Below the pieces are notes generated by a model. It made no database searches, was not told where the DNA came from, and saw only the letters and a program-made list of their open reading frames with translations. Positions 1 through 11,018 of a DNA stretch of 64,000 bases are shown piece after piece. Position 1 is the stretch's first letter. Each line of letters starts with the position of its first letter. The DNA is from Eutypa lata (Eukaryota > Ascomycota > Sordariomycetes > Xylariales > Diatrypaceae): NCBI GenBank assembly GCA_022661535.1, contig JAKULF010000005.1:4030001-4094000 (forward strand), read 5' to 3'. A program made the position numbers and the translations under genes.

Positions 1-2
1 CA

Positions 3-332
3 CCTCCTAATGCTCCCGCTGGCCCAGGTTCCGGTGGCCGTTCTGGTGGATACGGAGGTGACCGAGATCGTGGTGGGTATGACTCCCGCAGCAGCGGTCG
101 CTCATATGATGACAGATCCGGCGGCGGACGTGACGGCGGTCGTGGCGGCGATCGTGGCGGCGATCGTTTCGGCGGCGGCGACCGGGATAGACGAAGTGGC
201 GCCAACTTCGAGCCCGTCCGTGACCGTGGATCGCGAGAGTATCGCGACTACGACCGATCCAGAGAAGACGACACCCGGAAGCGCGGGTACGAAGGCGGCT
301 ACGAGGACCCGAGAAAGCTCCGCCGGTACTAA
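3..332 (+). CDS. U1 snRNP 70 kDa-like protein, C-terminal RGG/RS tail (5' truncated)
   Basis: The frame is open from base 3 to the TAA at 330-332 and runs off the left edge, so about 109 C-terminal residues are seen. The segment is almost wholly Gly, Arg, Asp, Ser and Tyr, with RGG/DRGGDR repeats and a basic end (DPRKLRRY). Fungal U1-70K proteins, which bind U1 snRNA stem-loop I through an upstream RRM and act in 5' splice-site recognition, end in this kind of tail; the RRM that would prove the identity lies outside the window. Other RGG-tailed RNA-binding proteins remain possible. A longer overlapping frame (10-627) reads the same bases as an Ala/Val/Thr-rich string and is a shadow. Confidence 0.5.
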   Translation, partial: PPNAPAGPGSGGRSGGYGGDRDRGGYDSRSSGRSYDDRSGGGRDGGRGGDRGGDRFGGGDRDRRSGANFEPVRDRGSREYRDYDRSREDDTRKRGYEGGYEDPRKLRRY

Positions 333-1439
333 GCGGTTTGTGTATCAAGACAAAGATCTCGACGCGTCTTGGTGGGTATCTTCCGTCTTCAGTCAGTCAG
401 TTCCACACGTCTTGTCAGCCCGTCTTTCCTTCTGCCTTTTGTCACCAAGGGTAAGCAAGGGTAAGATTTTGTCTACAACGCCAGTCCAGCCCATCTGCAC
501 AACCAAACAGTACGTTACAATAGGTCAGCAGCATAGGGTATCAAGCCACAACGGAAACAAGCTGAAGGTAAAGGATATTATCGACTATCTGCCCCAAGCA
601 AGCTTAAATAATGCACACCAGGGTTGATCACTTACCACGTTCCTGGCGACCGCTTCGCTTTGCCTATTCGATTCCAAAACTACCTAGCTGGGCAAACAGG
701 ACCAGGAGAAGTAGTAGACCTTTTCTCACTCACATGTATTCGTTATTAGTAATTCTACTGCCACGCCTCAGAAAAAAACCGTCGGGAGGAGGAGGGAGGT
801 AATTATAACATCAAAAAAGGAGCACAGCAAATCCATTTTATTTTTTAGGTAAGGTCAGAGAGGTAAGGAGTAAATACTGCCTACTGACTGACCGTCGACG
901 CATCCGCATTTTGGCCCAAGGTGGAAGGGAGAATGGAATTAAATGGCTTTGTAGCGCTACAGATGATGTCTTCCTATTATGTACGATGACCCCTTCGTTT
1001 TTCATTTATTTATTATTATTATTTTTTAGAGAAACACACGCACGACCCCTTCTAAAATAAGCCAACGAACGTAATGTACGATAGCCATGCTGTGATAGCT
1101 AAGTTAAGAAGGGGAAATAAGTTAACAACGATTGCCCGATTTTGTCATTGCCGTATCTCTTTTATTTTATTTGGTCGATCAAGGGTTTTCTCCTTCCCTA
1201 TCGATCGTGACATGTTCAGCCGATGCCCGTTTAGTATATTTCATTTCTTTTTAGCCCCTACCGAAACGCCTAAGATTTGGTATCGCCGTGAATGCAAACC
1301 ATGCACTATAACTAACCCGTGAATATAAACGAGCAAGACGAGAAGACTACCTTTTTTTTTCTTCTCTCTTCCCGTTCGTCTTCTCCATACCCACATCCAC
1401 ATACTGTCTCTCTCTCCCCCCCACGTCCTTTTACCATGC
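333..1439. other. Intergenic 3' region between convergent genes
   Basis: This lies between the RGG-tail gene (+) and Mrt4 (-) and should contain both 3' UTRs. It holds a T/A tract (about 1003-1027) and a CT-rich run (about 1350-1430) just beyond the Mrt4 stop. No frame here is supported as a gene. Confidence 0.5.
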
Positions 1440-2104
1440 CTATTCGCTCCCCTCATCCTGCTGAACGTCCTCCATCCCACCCTCACCATCCTTATCGACA
1501 ACGGTGACCTCGCCGGCCGCGGCGCTCCAATACGCCCTAACGGAGACGCGGAACTCGCTCATGCAGACGCTGAACAGCTTCAGGAGCCGCGTCTGGCGGG
1601 AGTCGAGGACGTCGCCCTCGCGGCAGACGACGAAGCCCTCGGCCCTGTCGGCGTCGCTGGCCTCGGGCCCCGCCTCCAGCACGACCCTGCCCTTGACCAT
1701 GCGGGTGGGGACGTGCAGCCGCCGCAGCTCCGGCTCCAGCGTGTGGCCGAGCGGCACGTCGTGCTCGGCCGGCACCTCGCCCCCCGTGCTGTACACCGCC
1801 CCCCACGGGATCGCGAACGACCGCGGCGCCACCGCCCCCGCCCGCGCGAAGTCCACCTTGCTCTCCGAGAGCGCCCCCAGGTACGCGACGACGGACGCCG
1901 GGTCCCGGTTCGTGAAGAGCAGCCCTACGGTCCCCTTCACGAAGCTCGTCAGCCGGTACGTGTTCTCCGCGAAGCTGTCTTCCGGGTTGTGGCCGAGGGC
2001 GCGGGCCATGAGTTTGGTTTTGCCGAAGAATAGTCTGTTTTGTGTGTGTTTTTACAGGTTAGTTTTCTGTTTCTGTTTTCTTTGCCTTTGGGTATACTAC
2101 GTGC

Positions 2105-2138
<34 letters not shown>

Positions 2139-2356
2139 TAGGGAGGGGGCGAGGGAGAAACGAACCGGCTATCGGATAGATCCTGGCGCACCTCCTTCAG
2201 GTGGGTGTTGCGCATGTTGTCGACGCTGAAGACGAAGCAGTACTGGTAGGTCGAGAGGCTGTCGCGGACGTTTTCGAAGAGGCGCTCCTTGTGCTCGCGG
2301 GTCTTCTTGGTCACGTTGGTCATGTGGACCACTCTGTTGCGTTTTGACTTGGGCAT
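1440..2356 (-). CDS. mrt4: Ribosome assembly factor Mrt4
   Basis: Two exons, 2356-2166 and 2034-1440, give 261 residues. The 131-nt intron (2165-2035) has donor GTTCGT and acceptor ACAG; joining restores the family segment [17 protein letters not shown]. The protein begins [13 protein letters not shown] and continues with a [21 protein letters not shown] stretch typical of Mrt4. Mrt4 is the nucleolar paralogue of stalk protein P0: it occupies the P0 site on pre-60S particles and is later exchanged for P0. The L10-like core (GLLFTNRD) is followed by the conserved [18 protein letters not shown] region. The C-terminus is acidic. The length is slightly above the yeast protein (236 residues). Confidence 0.93.
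2104..2138. repeat. (GT)n-(GA)n microsatellite inside the Mrt4 intron
   Basis: About ten GT units run directly into GA units. The tract lies inside the single Mrt4 intron, close to the 5' splice site, and is read as CA/TC on the transcribed strand. Repeat-length changes would alter the intron only. Confidence 0.9.
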
Positions 2357-3013
2357 CTTTTCTGTTGTGAATTGTCGTTCCTTTTCTAATTTATATTATC
2401 CGTTTAAAAAACCAAATGTCTTGTCGTGTTCGAAATCTAGAGCTCGTAGTTGAAGTGGTGATGATGGTGGTGGTCGGTCGTGCCTATATTTTGTTAAGAA
2501 GGCGATCCGGTCCGAGCCAATGAATTAATTCTTTATCATCGATCTCAGATAACGAAGCAGATTTGATCCTTATCTCGAACTTTTTTTTTCTTTCTTTCGG
2601 GCGGAACTTTGTTTTAGTTTGTTAAGGACCCGCTAATAGCTGCAGGGCGGTCTGCTAACTGGTGCACCACCTCAGTGCCCCGCGAAAGCTTGTTGCAAGG
2701 GTACAGGGACAGGCAGGCTCCAGGGCTGCTTCGACGACACAGAGGGCTGGACGGTGCGAGGAATATCCGACTTAAAGCACGAAGTACCTAGGTACCTAAG
2801 AAGGTTATAACCACCTTATCTTATCAGCGATTAAAGCTGACCTACCGTCCTTGATCTTACAGAGTATCTACGTAACTAACTACAGATTTTCAGCGCCGAA
2901 GCTCAAGTCCCAACGATTCGATATCCAACTATCTATCTACTCTGCTACTCACAGTCTATTCGACACCGATTTCTTACCTCTTTGCTAACTTTTAAAGAGA
3001 AAAAAATTACACA
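2357..3013. promoter_or_regulatory. Shared 5' region between Mrt4 (-) and Tim9 (+)
   Basis: A 657-bp divergent intergenic region between two housekeeping genes. It contains a perfect palindrome, GTACCTAGGTAC, at 2784-2795 and CT/AT-rich sequence ahead of the Tim9 start. No TATA box stands out. Promoter function is inferred from position alone. Confidence 0.5.
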
Positions 3014-3598
3014 ATGGACGGGTATGTTTCGATCAAGTCAGGAAAAAGCAGTAGTTTGAGAAAGAAAGAAAGAAAGCTAAACTGCCGATGTACAAATAAT
3101 ACAGTCTTACACAAGCCGAGTCGCGCGAGCTCGAGCAGCGCATGCAGAAGCGACAGATCAAAGAGTTTCTCGGTGTACGTTAAAATTATAGTCTACTGAC
3201 TACCTACCTACCCTTCGATTCCTCTTCTTTCGAACACAATTCCAGTATATTATTTCGCGTCCCGACCGGTTGGATCATTCCTCCCCCCATTCTCTCTTAA
3301 TGAACAAGAGGAACACCACATATATACACACACATATATATATATTAGGAGAAGAAACATCAACCAGCTAACCCGAACCTCGGACGAAACAAAACAGCTC
3401 TTCAGCAACCTCGTAGACCACTGCTTCGTGTCGTGCATCGACGACTTCAGCTCCAAGGCGCTCTCGGGCAAGGAGACGGGCTGCGTGTCGCGGTGCGTCC
3501 AGAAGCATATGTCCATGTCGCAGCGTCTGAGCGAGCGCTTCCAGGAGCACAACGCCCTTCTCCAGCAACAGCAGCAGCAGCAAGGTGGCCTTCGGTAA
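3014..3598 (+). CDS. tim9: Mitochondrial intermembrane-space chaperone Tim9
   Basis: Three exons, 3014-3021, 3105-3174 and 3398-3598, encode 92 residues. Exon 1 is only 8 nt (Met-Asp plus two bases). The introns are 83 and 223 nt, with GTATGT and GTACGT donors. The product has the small-Tim signature, twin CX3C motifs at C35/C39 and C55/C59, with 15 residues between them. It also has the KQ/RQIKEFLG N-terminal helix and an ERFQEHNALL C-terminal helix as in Tim9. Tim9 forms a hexamer with Tim10 that escorts carrier precursors to TIM22. The protein ends in a polyglutamine run (seven Q). Exon 3 could also start at an upstream AG, but that would insert residues into the conserved EFLG-LFSNLV junction, so 3398 was chosen. 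Confidence 0.92.
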
Positions 3599-4530
3599 AC
3601 TTGGGAGGATTTTACCGCAAAATCCAAGAAGAATAAAGAAACACATACTTATTCCTTTCTACTCCGCTCAGCCAGCCAGCCAGTCCAGTCCTATTAGAGA
3701 ACCCGGCCTTACGAAGTGTGTGTGATGTGTGATGACTAAATCGGATGGGGAGGAAATACACACATTTCAAAAAAAGGAGTCGGATACGCCATGTACATAT
3801 ACCACAGAGGGTTCATGATGAAAAACTCGAATCTGGGCATGCTACAAGCCGCTTGGTTGAATCTCCTCGCCTCTTTGTTATCTTTCTGTGTATGTAAGGT
3901 AGTTAGTTAGCAGGTCGGGATCACAGGGGTCGAGAAGACCCCATTCTCATGTAACAACAAAATAGGATTATCTACTTCGCTACCTAAGTACCTATGCCTA
4001 ATCAATCCCCGTCCCTTTTTATTATTATTATTTTTTTTTTAACTACGGCAGGTCATATTGTAACTACAAGAAGGCACGAGTTGTCATTAGCAAAATGATT
4101 GCATGAAAGAAAGTAGCGCCAGGTCCACAAATGTTCATCGGTACAAAAAAATATTCGTATCTCGAAACAGCTACATATTACGTCTTCAAGTATTTTAGGA
4201 CAGTATCTCTCCCACTCAAATCATACAACCTTGTGTGTATAAACGCCTCAAACTCCAAGAGCCGTGGATAGATGAATACGACTCTTCGTTCGTTCGTTCG
4301 TCAGTCCATCCGTCCGCTACAACGATGTTTTTAATACAACCGGCCTTTTTTCTCCTGAAGTCATTTTTCTCACATTCCCTCTCACCCTCTCTCTGCTCTA
4401 GATCCTCCTAAGCCCTGCCCTACATCCAACCAAACAAAGTGGTCTTCTACGTACGACCTGACTAGAGCTTATCTAACCTGACCCAACCTAAACCTAGCAG
4501 CAGCATTCACCCATTCACTCACTCACTCAC
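3599..4530. other. Intergenic 3' region (Tim9 / Nup188 convergent)
   Basis: 932 bp between two convergent genes. It holds AT-rich and poly(T)/(A) runs (about 4016-4042) and no supportable coding frame. Confidence 0.5.
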
Positions 4531-4535
4531 TCACT
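4515..4535. repeat. (TCAC)n microsatellite overlapping the Nup188 stop codon
   Basis: About five TCAC units; on the minus strand they read as GTGA units. The Nup188 TGA stop (4533-4531) is part of the repeat, so the repeat makes up the start of the 3' UTR. Confidence 0.85.
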
Positions 4536-7500
4536 CAAACTCCTCACCCAACACAGTCCTAACGCCCTTCAACTGCTCCACAACCTTCTCCTCCAACAAG
4601 CTCTCACAATCGGCCCCGGCCCCCCTCTTGGAAGCCGGCGGCATAGCCTTCCACTCAGCCTCGCGCTGGCCGAGGGGCACGAGCCGCTCGCGGAGGAGCT
4701 TCCGGCTGCCGAGCCAGAAGTCGACATTCTCGAGGGCCTTCTCGGCGTCCCACTCGTCGACGGCGGGGACGTCCCGGGCGTTGTTGGCGCGGAGGAGCGC
4801 CAGGACGCGGGTCATGAGGGCGAGTGAGTGCAGCTCGGACACGGACAGGAGGGTCATGTAAGCCCTGCCGCCGCCATTGGGGCCGCTGGATCCCCCCTGC
4901 TGGAGAGTCCGGTTGCCGACGGGCACGTCGAAGCGCTCGACGCTGGCCCGGGTTAGGTTCGGGAACTGGTTCAACACGTGCGCCACCTCCGGAGCGATGG
5001 TGGCGCCGAGCGACGTGAGGACATTGAGGAGCAGCGGGACGATCCCCTTGGCCCAGATGCTGTAGCAGCGCTGCGGCCCCATGGAGTCTGAGAAAGGGGA
5101 GATATTGGGGCGGCGCAGGTATGCTGCCAAGTTCGCCGATGTGAGGTGGTTGAGGAGGCCGTCGCAAGCGAGCTGCTCTGCGACAAGTGGCAGGGCTGAG
5201 AGTTCAAGGAGGAAGAGGAGGGAAAGCTCCCCATAGACGGGATCGCCTTGCGCTGCTAGCTTGTCTGACCATGAATATAGCGATACGGCGACATGCACGG
5301 CGTCGTGAGTGGCAAGGATGTTGAGGACTTGGGTCTGACTCTGGTCTATTCCTGGAACGCAAAGACAGGCTTGAAGGATGGCAGTTAGAAGAGCAACGTC
5401 TTCGGGCGCGATGGACTCTTCCGAATCATGAATCAAGGAGACCAGGGTCCGGAAACCCTTGGCGACGACAATATCGATAATACTAAGAACGGTCTGTGAA
5501 ATTCCACCGGCGAAAGTGTCAACCTCTTTTCCGTTAGCCGGTGCTCGCGCGTCGTTCTGGGCGAAAGCTCGGACTTGTGCGCGTAGCGTGACGTAGAGCA
5601 GCTTTAGCAGAGTCCGATACAATGCAATATTCTCAGGCAGATAAGGCTCGCCAACACTACTAATAGTTGACCATAGAGCATTCAAAAGCTGAGCAACGTC
5701 ACCGGCGGATGGTGCACTGTCGACGACTCGCTGAACGAGCATCAATGCCAAGTTTATCCGAGACTCGGCAAGCTGTTCAAATATCTGTTCATGGCCTTGA
5801 TTTTCTTGGTTCGCTTCAAGGCATTGCTTAGCTACTTGAAGTGACTGTTTCTTCAAAGTGCTGTTCTGAGGTAAACAAGTGCTTAGTTCCATCAACAAGA
5901 ACTCCCAAGAATGATATAGAGACTAGTACCCAGTTAGCATATGGAGCACTGCATGTAAAGTTGTTTCGAGAAACTCACGATTTGCGCATCGACCAACGAC
6001 AAGTTTGCATTGGCCTTCTCCATTTCACTCTTGAATCCACTATTTCGAGGACCAATCCATCCATTATCGAATTGGAGCATCTTATTGGCGAATGTGAGAG
6101 AGTAATAGAAGTCCTCCCCAAGGGAACGAGGCTCGAGTAAGGTACGCTTGAAGTTCTCGAGAGTGACACCCGGGTACCGATTAGAAAAGTTCTTGCCGAA
6201 GGTGACATGTAAAGCCCTGTTGTACCCGGAAACATCGACACCATCTCGCAAATAGTAGTCCAAGTCCTGGGTCAAGTCATTGGCAAAGGAGCTTGCTTTG
6301 TCAATCTGCCGAAGGTGGAAAAGCTGCATGGCGAAGATCTCGGCGACGTAAGCAGCAATTCGTGCTTCGTCACAGGCTTGTAACACGCTGGTTTTAGCAG
6401 TTATAGACGAGGGTTTGAGGTTTCGAACAAAATTTCGCAACTCGGTCATGAAATCGGTGTTCTTCTGTAGGGTGAAGATTGTCCACGGCCAGTGGTTCTG
6501 AGCCGAAGTAATGAAGTCTAGGATAGAGAGAGCTTCAAATCGTTCGATCGAGGAGATGGATGCAAGTCTATTCAGTGCAGACGAGAGAATAGAGCTTGAC
6601 GATGTCTCCGCGGTCTTAGCATTGCCGTTTCTTGCCTCTCGAGGTGTCTTTCCCGTGAGAAGACAGTTGGCCATCCACTGCTGTCTGTTCCTCACGATGG
6701 TTGAGAAAAACCGCCAGATCGCGTATACCTCCTGTGCCTGGTTGAAAGGTCTATCCAAAGTAGATAAGAACTGCAAGAAGGACCGAGATATTTGAGGACC
6801 AAGATATCCAAGTAGGGACGGTGGCTCCCCTACCGTCTTGCCGGCACTAATAACTAACGCTTCCAGAAGTGCGATCCCAGGTTTTCTTAGAGAATCGGAT
6901 ACAGCGCAGACTCTGGCGACGAACGGGGTAGCCTTGAAAAGCTGGGTCTCAATTGTAACAGAAGCACGATCGAAATAGTTGGCAACCCTCACAAGGGTAG
7001 TTGCTAGATTAAGCACTGCTATGGTCGAATTCCGCTGCGTTTCGGATCTATTCGCGTATGCGGTCGCTACACGCAGCTGCGTTGCTGCCACGAGAGAAGC
7101 CAAAAGGGGCTGGATACGCAGACTCCCAGCAGACGGCGCTAGGAAGCTGTCGAGGATGTACTTAGCAGCAGGCTCTAATGGTGCTGTTAACGTCTTTCTA
7201 GTAGCTGTATCGTCAATACTATATGTATATAATATGATGTTGTTCATGACTGGGACAACCTCTTGAAGGAGCATTGCTCGATCAAGTTCAGAAGAGAACC
7301 TCCAAGTAGACGAGCTCTCCAAAACGTCAATAGCGGCATGTGCAACGGAGAGTGCTATTTGGGCTACTATCCTATCCGAAATTCCTACCCAAGTACTCTC
7401 GTTGGCCTGCTGACGATGGCGTGGTTTCGAGTTGGTTTTCCGTCGAATCGAGCTTTCCGTCGCACTATCGATGAGGCTAGAGAACAGACGTGTTGCTGAT

Positions 7501-10253
7501 ATTAAGAGACCGAATTGGTTCGCTGATAACTCCAGGTTCCCAACTAGTCTAGACAGTCGCCCTCCCTGAGAATCATTGTTGAGGAGGGTACACCTGGCCA
7601 TATACGACCAAACCCGGCCTGGGCACAGGGGAAGGATTGCGTGTAAGAACTCGAGACAGGCCTTTATAATTGCCAGCCCAAATTCGTTCAAGTTCTGGTC
7701 CAAAAGACTGTCCAAAGTATCGCAAATCACTGATACCAAATCTTTGGTTCGTGGAAGAGTCCGACTGGCTTCAGCTAGGATGGCCAAGCCCCCTTCTGAC
7801 GACTCAGCATTGAGACCTAACTCGGATGCTCGAAGGACCTCCATGCGAATCAAGGTTGCAAACAACGAAATGGCCTCGGCAACCTCGTCGAGAGAAAGAA
7901 CCCCAAGCTCCGTCCGATAATTGTTAATAGCGAGATTGATTTCTAGCCGCTTGCCAAGTAGAGCAAGAACGGAGTGTTCATATTGCATCAACACCACCCT
8001 TTCCTCATCAATTAGGAAACGGCCAGTTGTACCAGCGGGTATTAGAAAGTGCTCTTCTTCTTCAGCTGCTATCCTAGTCCGGTTAGAGACGGCGGTGATC
8101 AGGGGTAAGTCTTCCAGTAGCTGAAAAGTATTGGCATTGTCCTCCTCATTCGTAAGGTGGTAGTCGACGAAGTCGTCCGGCAGCACGAATGTGAAATACG
8201 GAGATTTCTGCAAGATAGGGAGTATTCCACCCTGGCCGTCTTCTACCCTGTGGAACGAGCAGAATAGTGCGCGGCAGAAACTAAGGAATGGGGTAAATTC
8301 GTATGGGAAGCGTTTTAATGACTGCTCGAAATATTGTTCAAGAAATGCCTCGTCCTTCAACGCTATATCAAGGATATCTTGTGAGGCAAGGAGATTAGTA
8401 GGTCGCGAAAGGTCCCAGTAAGAACGGTTGCCAGATAGGACCGACTGCATGGCAGTGGCAGTCTCACTTCGATAGGCAACATAAAGAAAAGTAGCCTTGA
8501 GAAGTTCTAACAAGGTTACTCTCATTCTAGAGCCTACCGACTCGGCAAATGCGCCAACAGCCGTAGAACCAAGGTAGTTTGCCATATTTGTGATGATATC
8601 AAAGACAAGGAACTTGTGCGTGGCTAGGTGTGCCATCTGTTCGACTCTTCCGATGTCACGGTCGAAATTCTTCTCGATGAGAAAGTCATCATAGCTTCTC
8701 TTATCAATAGTGGTGATACTCCCAGCAGAATTTCTCCTTCCAGCACTAGGGATCATCTGAGTGTTGGAATCATAATTCTCGACGGCCTTCTGGTTTTGTA
8801 TGGCATCTCTCTTTTCTGCCCTTTCTTGATAAGATTCAAACATCTTGTGGACTACAGGAACCCATGCAAACAGGACAGGCACGGCGTACGTAGCGCCCGC
8901 TTCAAAAGCTATTAGGATGGATTCGTGGATTTCCCCGAGAGTATTTGAAGAGACGACATATTCAGCGTCTGTATCCAGATCTACCTCGCCCTCAAATAAA
9001 GCCGTCATTCTAGGGAGGTTTAAGATCATTAATGAGATGGCGCAGACTAGCGATTGCAACGGAATCGCTAATTCGGCGATATCTTCTCGAAACTAGAAAA
9101 ATATTAGCAATTGTGCAAAACATTGTCTGGAATTCTCGGGTACGTACACCTTCGAGCCGCTCCAGAAAGTCTAGCTTGGCGACAAGGGAGAACCATAGTA
9201 GGACCAAAGGGGGTGAGACGAAAGTATCAGTTGATAAATCTAACAGTTGAAAGGCTACCGTCATTCGGTGTAGTATCTCAGAGAGTAAAGTCTTGACCCA
9301 ATCATTCTGGAGCTCATCTGTCAACACCGATTTATCGTCTACCGCACCGCCAAGGTCTGACTGGAGGAGCTGAACGATATCGGGCAATAAGTTGAGGTGT
9401 TGCCATGCCAGAGTGTGATATTTCGAGGTCGACTTGCCGGTAAGTGACGACTGAGCTTGTTTCGGAGATATTCCATATGCCTGGAGAAAGGAGGTGCGAA
9501 TTTTCTTGGATGCATCCGTAGTAGATGATGTAGGTAGTCTCTTCTGCAACATCAAAGTAAATATAGAGTCAACACATGCCGAGTGAAACCGGCGCTCGTC
9601 GAGGTACGTCTGGAATATTCGGCGACGTCTACTCTCGAGTTTCTCGAATTCGGCTTGGATGTCCGCAGCGTCGCGAGCCCCTGACAAGTTAAGCCCGGGG
9701 AGGACACTCGCAGCATGCGCGTTTGTGGCGCCGGCAGCCTCTTGAATATTCGCAACGTCCTGGGTAGAGATCGCGCCCAGAAGTTGACTCCGTAGGCGCG
9801 ACTGGAACTCTATAACCACCACGCGTAGTGCAGCAACCTCGTTAATACGGGCATTTTTGCTCAGCCACAGAACATCCTCCTTAAGGATGTTTATGTCGTA
9901 CTTCTCGTTGGGTGTTGGAGTTACTTGTATAGCAGCAGTCTTCTTTACGAAGTTTCCATGATGCGGGCTCTTGTCTCCTTGGGGTTCGAACGCCGAGCCG
10001 GGTTTGGTGAAGAGGGATTGGACGTAAGGATCGCAGAGGAAATCGATGACGGCTTGACTACTTTGTCGATGACCGGAGGGATCTGCTAATGCCGAAGCGA
10101 CGTGTCTCCATGATCTAGATTGAAGATTAGCAAGCTGGCAGACGAGGGTAGAATGTAGAATATAAAATTCGGTACACACAGGATAACATCTTCACCCTTC
10201 AAACAGGGTTCCAGCGGTGGAAGGTAAATATTATCGGATGGTGGCTCTGCCAT
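4531..10253 (-). CDS. nup188: Nucleoporin Nup188 (Nup188/Nup192/Nup205 solenoid family)
   Basis: Four exons, 10253-10180, 10114-9148, 9092-5979 and 5922-4531, give 1848 residues. The introns are 65, 55 and 56 nt, and the reading frame holds across all joins. The first join gives GEDVILSWRHVASA; the last gives VDAQI-SLYHSWEFLL. Nup188 is a large alpha-helical solenoid scaffold of the nuclear pore inner ring that binds Nic96. Evidence for Nup188 over its paralogue Nup192 is the length (about 1.85 kb residues), the N-terminal PPLE-C-G-motif and the DVLWLSKNARINEVAALRVVV block. I judged these from memory, so Nup192 is not fully excluded. Met at 10253 was chosen over an in-frame upstream Met at 10322 because the conserved start follows it. 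Divergent from trpC. Confidence 0.82.
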
Positions 10254-11018
10254 TGCTGCGGGTATCAGCAGGCAGTGCGTACTTGATGCATCAAGTACAT
10301 GTGAGAAGAAACAAACGAACAAGCGTGAAGCTGTCCAAGTTTTGTATTTATTGTATTTGTGATTTCGTTATAGTCTAGTTAGGAGGATTAACTTAAGACG
10401 CGCGCCGTTGATGATACTACGTATGTAGGCAACATGGGCGTCCAGTCGCAGCTTCACCTACAAAATAATAAAAATAATCCTGTTACCTACGTAAATAGAT
10501 ACATACATGCCAATTGGATGGTCAAAGCTCCCTAAGCTAGTCTGGTAGTATGGAAGTAGATACCCTACATACTTGTATGTACATAGTCTAATTCTTAGGT
10601 ACATGTACTTCATAGCCTTGCATGTATTATTACAAAACCAGCCAATCACCACTCACTACCTACAGCATGGTGGTCCCTTGCATAATAAATTCTTCAGCCC
10701 TCCCATCCCACCGTAATCGCACCCCGGATAATGATAACTCATGTCATGGATGACGCCAAACTTCAAAGTGTTCTTATACCAAAACCCCCCATTTCATCTT
10801 AGAGGAAGGTCAGGAGATAAATCTCTTCCGGTGTTTTAAAATAGAAATTTAAAAAAAAAAAACCCTATTCTCTCTCGATAGAAAGAGTCTTATTTCACTT
10901 TCTTAGAAAAGTAATTTAGGTACTTAACTTAACCAAGCAGCAACTTGGAGGGGCTATTCTCAAATCCATCCCACCTTTCACTCACTCACTCACTCACCCA
11001 CTCGATCCATTTTGAGTC
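10254..11018. promoter_or_regulatory. Divergent 5' region between Nup188 (-) and trpC (+)
   Basis: 765 bp. It contains a run of about 12 A (10851-10862) and several TACATA/GTACAT stretches around 10490-10620. A (TCAC)n tract (10978-10998) ends about 20 bp before the trpC ATG. No specific operator can be named. Confidence 0.5.
10978..10998. repeat. (TCAC)n microsatellite in the trpC leader
   Basis: Four to five TCAC units lie immediately upstream of the trpC start codon. The same tetranucleotide appears at the 3' end of the neighbouring Nup188 gene. Confidence 0.8.

Noticed and set aside
10..627. 205-codon frame at the left edge
   Set aside because: It reads the RGG/RS-coding bases in another frame, giving an Ala/Val/Thr string, and then runs into the 3' UTR. 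The frame starting at base 3 gives the recognisable RGG tail.
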